Assembly: GCF_009466385.1 (NCBI RefSeq) | Contig: NZ_WIAQ01000006.1 | Coordinates: forward strand, 28,596 to 92,595 | Direction: 5' to 3' | DNA from: Peribacillus tepidiphilus | Lineage (GTDB): Bacteria > Bacillota > Bacilli > Bacillales > DSM-1321 | Length of the DNA: 64,000 nucleotides | Shown here: one piece after another, positions 60,752 to 64,000 of the stretch | Layout: the number at the start of each line of letters is the position of its first letter | Position numbering within the stretch: the first letter of the stretch is position 1 | Translations under genes and position numbers: made by a program | The notes under the pieces: generated by a model | Told to the model about the DNA's origin: nothing | Database searches by the model: none | Seen by the model: only the letters and a program-made list of their open reading frames with translations

Positions 60752-62371
60752 ATGATGAATGTTCCATTAACCGTAGGATCACTTCTAGAGAGAGCAGAAA
60801 AATTTTTTGCGAAAAAAGAGGTAGTGTCTCGGACACTATCCGGGATCCACAGATTTACGTATCGTGAAATTGGTCAACGTACAAGAAGACTTGCTCACGC
60901 TTTAGAAAAGCTTGGAGTTCAAAAAGGGGATCGAGTGGGGACGCTAGCATGGAATCATCATCGCCACTTGGAAACCTATTTTGCTGCCCCGGGAATTGGA
61001 GCTGTTCTACATACGATTAATATTCGGCTTTCACCGGAGCACATTTCCTATATTGTGAACCATGCTGAAGATACAGTATTGCTTGTTGATGAAGACATTC
61101 TGCCGTTGGTTGAAAAAATTCATGAGACATTTAAAACAGTAAAAGCATACATCATTATGACAGACAAACCTGAGCTTCCTGCTACAAATCTCACCCCTGT
61201 TTATTCATACGAGAAATTATTGGAGGAAAGCGATCCAAACTACTCATTTGTTTCAGACCTTGATGAAAATGACCCAGCAGGTATGTGCTACACTTCGGCA
61301 ACTACCGGAAATCCAAAAGGAGTTGTGTATTCTCACCGTGGGATCGTTCTTCATACTTTTGCTTTAGGTCTTGTGGACACAGCTGCCATTTCTGAAAGAG
61401 ATGTGACGTTACCTGTAGTTCCAATGTTTCATGCTAATGCGTGGGGAATGCCGTTCGCCGCAACTTGGTTTGGCAGTGCACAGGTCCTTCCTGGGCCACT
61501 GTTTACACCGAAGCTACTGGCTGAATTAATTGAACAAGAAAGAGTAACGTTAACAGCCGGTGTACCAACAATCTGGCTAGGTTTGTTGAATGAGTTGGAA
61601 AAAGGCGAGTATGATACGTCATCGCTTCGTGCTATTCTTTGTGGAGGGTCTGCTGCTCCAAAAGGAATGATTAAAGCATTTGAAACAAAATATAAAATCC
61701 CATTCCTACACGCATATGGTATGACAGAGACAACACCGCTTGCTACATTATCAAGATTAAAAAGCTATCAAACCGAGCTTCCTCAGGATGAAATACTTGA
61801 AATTCGAGCTAAGCAAGGATTGCTGGTGCCTGGCCTAGAAATGAAGGTAGTTGGAGCAAACGGAGAAGTAAAATGGGATGGAAATGATATGGGCGAACTC
61901 CTGCTCCGCGGACCGTGGATTGCAGATGAGTATTATAAAGACGAAAGAACTAAGGAAGCCTTTAAAGATGGCTGGCTCTATACAGGAGACGTAGCAACTG
62001 TTGATGAAGAAGGAGTCATCAAACTGGTTGACAGAACGAAAGACTTAATTAAAAGTGGCGGTGAATGGATCTCTTCCGTTGATTTAGAAAACGCTATCAT
62101 GGCTCATGAGGCTGTATTTGAAGCAAGTGTTGTTGCTGTACCAGATCCTAAATGGCAGGAGCGTCCTGTTGCTTGTGTTGTATTAAAGGATTCATATAAA
62201 GGAAAAGTTGGTAAAGAAGAGCTTATGGATTTTCTTACCCCGCAATTTGCAAAATGGTGGCTCCCGGATGACATTGTTTTCATTGAAGAAATACCAAAAA
62301 CATCTGTTGGGAAATTTTTGAAAGCAGCCCTGCGTGAGCAATTGAAAGAGCATCTGACGAAAAACGTATAA
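60752..62371 (+). CDS. Acyl-CoA synthetase (AMP-forming), second copy
   Basis: 539 residues, RBS GAGAGGGG. ANL ligase motifs: CYTSATTGNPKGVVYSHRG, HAYGMTETTPLATLSRLKS, DGWLYTGDVATVDEEGVIKL, DRTKDLIKSGGEWISSVDLE and catalytic Lys in KTSVGKFLKAALRE. Distinct from the first ligase (the P-loop has SATTGN in place of SGTTGR), so substrate range probably differs, resembling medium/long-chain types. Last acyl-CoA gene before a terminator-like repeat. Confidence 0.92.
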   Translation: MMNVPLTVGSLLERAEKFFAKKEVVSRTLSGIHRFTYREIGQRTRRLAHALEKLGVQKGDRVGTLAWNHHRHLETYFAAPGIGAVLHTINIRLSPEHISYIVNHAEDTVLLVDEDILPLVEKIHETFKTVKAYIIMTDKPELPATNLTPVYSYEKLLEESDPNYSFVSDLDENDPAGMCYTSATTGNPKGVVYSHRGIVLHTFALGLVDTAAISERDVTLPVVPMFHANAWGMPFAATWFGSAQVLPGPLFTPKLLAELIEQERVTLTAGVPTIWLGLLNELEKGEYDTSSLRAILCGGSAAPKGMIKAFETKYKIPFLHAYGMTETTPLATLSRLKSYQTELPQDEILEIRAKQGLLVPGLEMKVVGANGEVKWDGNDMGELLLRGPWIADEYYKDERTKEAFKDGWLYTGDVATVDEEGVIKLVDRTKDLIKSGGEWISSVDLENAIMAHEAVFEASVVAVPDPKWQERPVACVVLKDSYKGKVGKEELMDFLTPQFAKWWLPDDIVFIEEIPKTSVGKFLKAALREQLKEHLTKNV

Positions 62372-62387
62372 GACGTCTTTTGATTAA

Positions 62388-62420
62388 AATAAGCGGGCTA
62401 TTTTTTTAAGTCCGCTTATT
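62388..62420 (+). terminator. Possible terminator after second ligase
   Basis: AATAAGCGG / CCGCTTATT 9-bp stem; the U-run lies in the loop instead of after the stem, so efficiency is doubtful. Confidence 0.45.
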
Positions 62421-62444
62421 ATTCTATGTTTGGAGGCGAAAAAG

Positions 62445-63533
62445 ATGAATTTTCATTCAAATAATCTATGTCGATTATTACATATAGAATATCCAATGAT
62501 CCAAGCAGGAATGGCGGGAGGACCAACTACACCTGAATTAGTATCTGCCGTATCTAATGCTGGAGGTTTAGGAACATTGGCAGCGGCTTATTTGACACCT
62601 TCCGAGATTAGAAGTGCTGTACGAGCTATTAAAGCTTCTACCAACAAACCCTTTGCAGTTAATATTTTTTGTGCCGAAATGTCTGATGAAACGAACGGTT
62701 GGCAAGAAGTACATGTGATTCTAAATAGAATGAGAAAAAAATTGGGCTTACCTGAAAAGTGGAAAGTAGAAGAAACGATAAATCATGTTTCTGAACAATT
62801 TCAAGTCATCATTGAAGAAGGTGTCCCTATAATAAGCACTGCATTCGGAACGCTGCCAGAGAAACAAATGATAATGGCAAAAGAAAATGGAGTGAAAATC
62901 ATCTCGATGGTTACAACTGTAAGAGAAGCGATAAAAGCTGAACAAGGAGGCGCAGATATTATTGTGGCTCAAGGAAGCGATGCAGGCGGACATCGGGGAA
63001 CTTTTGATTTGCGGGATCATCCTAACGGAGCGAATATCGGAACATTCTCCCTTTTGCCTCAAGTGGTTGATGCGGTACATGTCCCTGTCGTTGCAGCAGG
63101 TGGAATCATGGATGGGAGAGGTGTTATTGCAGCATTGGCTCTTGGTGCTGCTGGAGTTCAACTAGGGACTGCATTCTTAACTGTAAAGGAATCAGGAGCT
63201 CATCCTGTTTATAAGAAAGAACTTCTAGCAAGCACAGAAGAGAGCACTGTTATAACAAAGGTATTCTCGGGGCGACCAGCAAGGGGGATTAAGAATACTT
63301 TTATTGAAGAATTTGAGAAAAACAAAATCAATCCAATGTCTTTTCCTGCCCAAAACACTGCAACAGGAGATATTAGGAAAGAAGCTGCAAAGCAAAACAA
63401 CCCAGAATATATGTCTCTTTGGGCTGGCCAAGGTACAAGATTATTAACAGATCAACTGTCAGCATCAGACCTGATCAAGAAAATCATAAAGGAAGCTGAA
63501 GGTACTATAAAAAATATTACTAGTTCTTATTGA
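62445..63533 (+). CDS. Nitronate monooxygenase / NPD-type flavoprotein
   Basis: 362 residues from ATG 62445 (GGAGG 8 nt upstream). FMN-binding TIM barrel of the 2-nitropropane dioxygenase family: YPMIQAGMAGGPTTPELVSA, IVAQGSDAGGHRGTF with the catalytic-type His, VPVVAAGGIMDGRGV and ALGAAGVQLGTAFL. Members oxidise alkyl nitronates or serve as enoyl-reductase-like FMN enzymes. In this locus it might be a detoxifying or enoyl-CoA-type partner; inference only. Followed by the rRNA operon promoters. Confidence 0.88.
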   Translation: MNFHSNNLCRLLHIEYPMIQAGMAGGPTTPELVSAVSNAGGLGTLAAAYLTPSEIRSAVRAIKASTNKPFAVNIFCAEMSDETNGWQEVHVILNRMRKKLGLPEKWKVEETINHVSEQFQVIIEEGVPIISTAFGTLPEKQMIMAKENGVKIISMVTTVREAIKAEQGGADIIVAQGSDAGGHRGTFDLRDHPNGANIGTFSLLPQVVDAVHVPVVAAGGIMDGRGVIAALALGAAGVQLGTAFLTVKESGAHPVYKKELLASTEESTVITKVFSGRPARGIKNTFIEEFEKNKINPMSFPAQNTATGDIRKEAAKQNNPEYMSLWAGQGTRLLTDQLSASDLIKKIIKEAEGTIKNITSSY

Positions 63534-63598
63534 AAGATTAATAGATAATAATCAAATATACTGTTCCCTCAAATAAAAAATTATTTTAGGAAAATATA

Positions 63599-63627
63599 TT
63601 GACTTATAGTATAAACGCTGATAGTAT
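63599..63627 (+). promoter_or_regulatory. rRNA operon promoter P1
   Basis: TTGACT, 17-nt spacer, TAGTAT. First of two tandem SigA promoters, in the arrangement of Bacillus rrn operons. Confidence 0.75.
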
Positions 63628-63686
63628 GAAACATACACGTTAACGAAGTGTTAAAAAAACTAAAAAAACTTTTCAAAAAAAAGTTA

Positions 63687-63716
63687 TTGACTACACAAAA
63701 TAAAACGTGATATATT
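63687..63716 (+). promoter_or_regulatory. rRNA operon promoter P2
   Basis: TTGACT (63687-63692), 18-nt spacer, TATATT (63711-63716). An A/T-rich run upstream fits an UP element. Confidence 0.8.
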
Positions 63717-63722
63717 AAAAAA

Positions 63723-64000
63723 GTCGCTTCCGGGCGACAGAAACTTGAAATTGCACTTTGAAAACTAAACAAAACAATACGTCAACGTTAATTCTAGTTG
63801 CTTTTAAGCAACACAAATTTATGAGCAAGTCAAGCTCAAAAAGGATGAAGTTGAGAATCTGATTTTCTCTCTTTTAAAACGAAAAAAGTTTTAGAAGCGA
63901 GAAGGTCGAGGAAGCAAAGCAAGCGAACGCCGGAGTTTATTATTCATAAATGAGGACGTGAGCGAGCGAAGCTGACGAAGAGATTCGATGCTTATAAAAC
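63723..64000 (+). other. Leader of an rRNA operon (5' of 16S), cut by window end
   Basis: GTCGC/GCGAC stem at 63723-63738, then TTGCACTTTGAAAACTAAAC (63751-63770), the boxA-type antitermination region seen in Bacillus rrn leaders, and GTCAACGTTAATTCTAGTTG. A hairpin GTTGC/GCAAC is at 63798-63813. The 16S start (GAGAGTTTGATC) is not reached, so 16S should lie just beyond base 64000. Confidence 0.75.

Noticed and set aside
1..64000. CRISPR arrays, tRNA or complete rRNA genes
   Set aside because: No regularly spaced repeats with spacers, no tRNA cloverleaf recognised by eye, and 16S begins after the window end.

Overview
The window comes from a low-GC Gram-positive bacterium of the Bacillaceae. 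Evidence: strong AGGAGG-type ribosome binding sites with many GTG/TTG starts, SigA promoters, purine riboswitches, GlcT/PtsG, LytST, and the moxR-DUF58-transglutaminase / guaA / pbuG / rRNA-operon order resembling the yeaC-yeaD-yebA-guaA-pbuG-rrnE segment of Bacillus subtilis. The species cannot be fixed from this sequence.

Region 1 (1 to about 27.4 kb) is most of a siphovirus-type prophage whose left end (integrase, repressor, replication) lies outside the window. The order is: small early/middle genes (dimeric dUTPase, DUF1064 nuclease-like protein, Cys-rich mini-proteins, an XtrA-like protein, an ArpU/RinA-type late regulator), terminase small and large subunits, portal, minor capsid protein, scaffold, major capsid, head-tail connectors, three minor-capsid-type neck proteins, tail tube, two tail assembly proteins, a 1410-residue tape measure, a 1091-residue mosaic tail protein with WapA/DNRLRE-like, jelly-roll and fibronectin-like parts, a hub-like protein, holin and amidase. 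After the lysis genes a divergent cargo pair encodes a RelA/SpoT-like (toxSAS) toxin and a Panacea-domain antitoxin, a likely toxin-antitoxin or phage-exclusion module.

Region 2 (27.5 to 33.2 kb) is a graveyard of mobile DNA: a frameshifted and truncated tyrosine recombinase, a second copy of the ArpU regulator from another degraded prophage, a lipoprotein gene broken by an in-frame stop, another broken ORF and an IS21-type istB fragment. An apparently intact ECF sigma factor / DUF4179 anti-sigma pair with its own ECF-type promoter lies among them.

Region 3 (33.2 to 51.7 kb) is core chromosome: LytS/LytT two-component system next to a CstA-family transporter (probable pyruvate sensing and uptake), an APC amino-acid permease, a MoxR/DUF58/transglutaminase operon, guaA and pbuG each behind a guanine-type riboswitch, a GNAT acetyltransferase, and glcT-ptsG with an antiterminator/terminator between them.

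Region 4 (52 to 63.5 kb) is an acyl-CoA metabolism locus: a short-chain dehydrogenase, a CBS-PAS-AAA+-Fis sigma-54 activator, then acyl-CoA ligase, acyl-CoA dehydrogenase, thiolase, class III CoA-transferase, a second ligase and a nitronate-monooxygenase-like flavoprotein. Two textbook -24/-12 (SigL) promoters, before the dehydrogenase and before the first ligase, tie the locus to the activator. Intergenic repeats (a 21-bp tandem array, a long inverted repeat, a MITE-like element) lie around it. The window ends in the tandem promoters and leader of an rRNA operon; 16S itself is not reached. No CRISPR array or tRNA was recognised.
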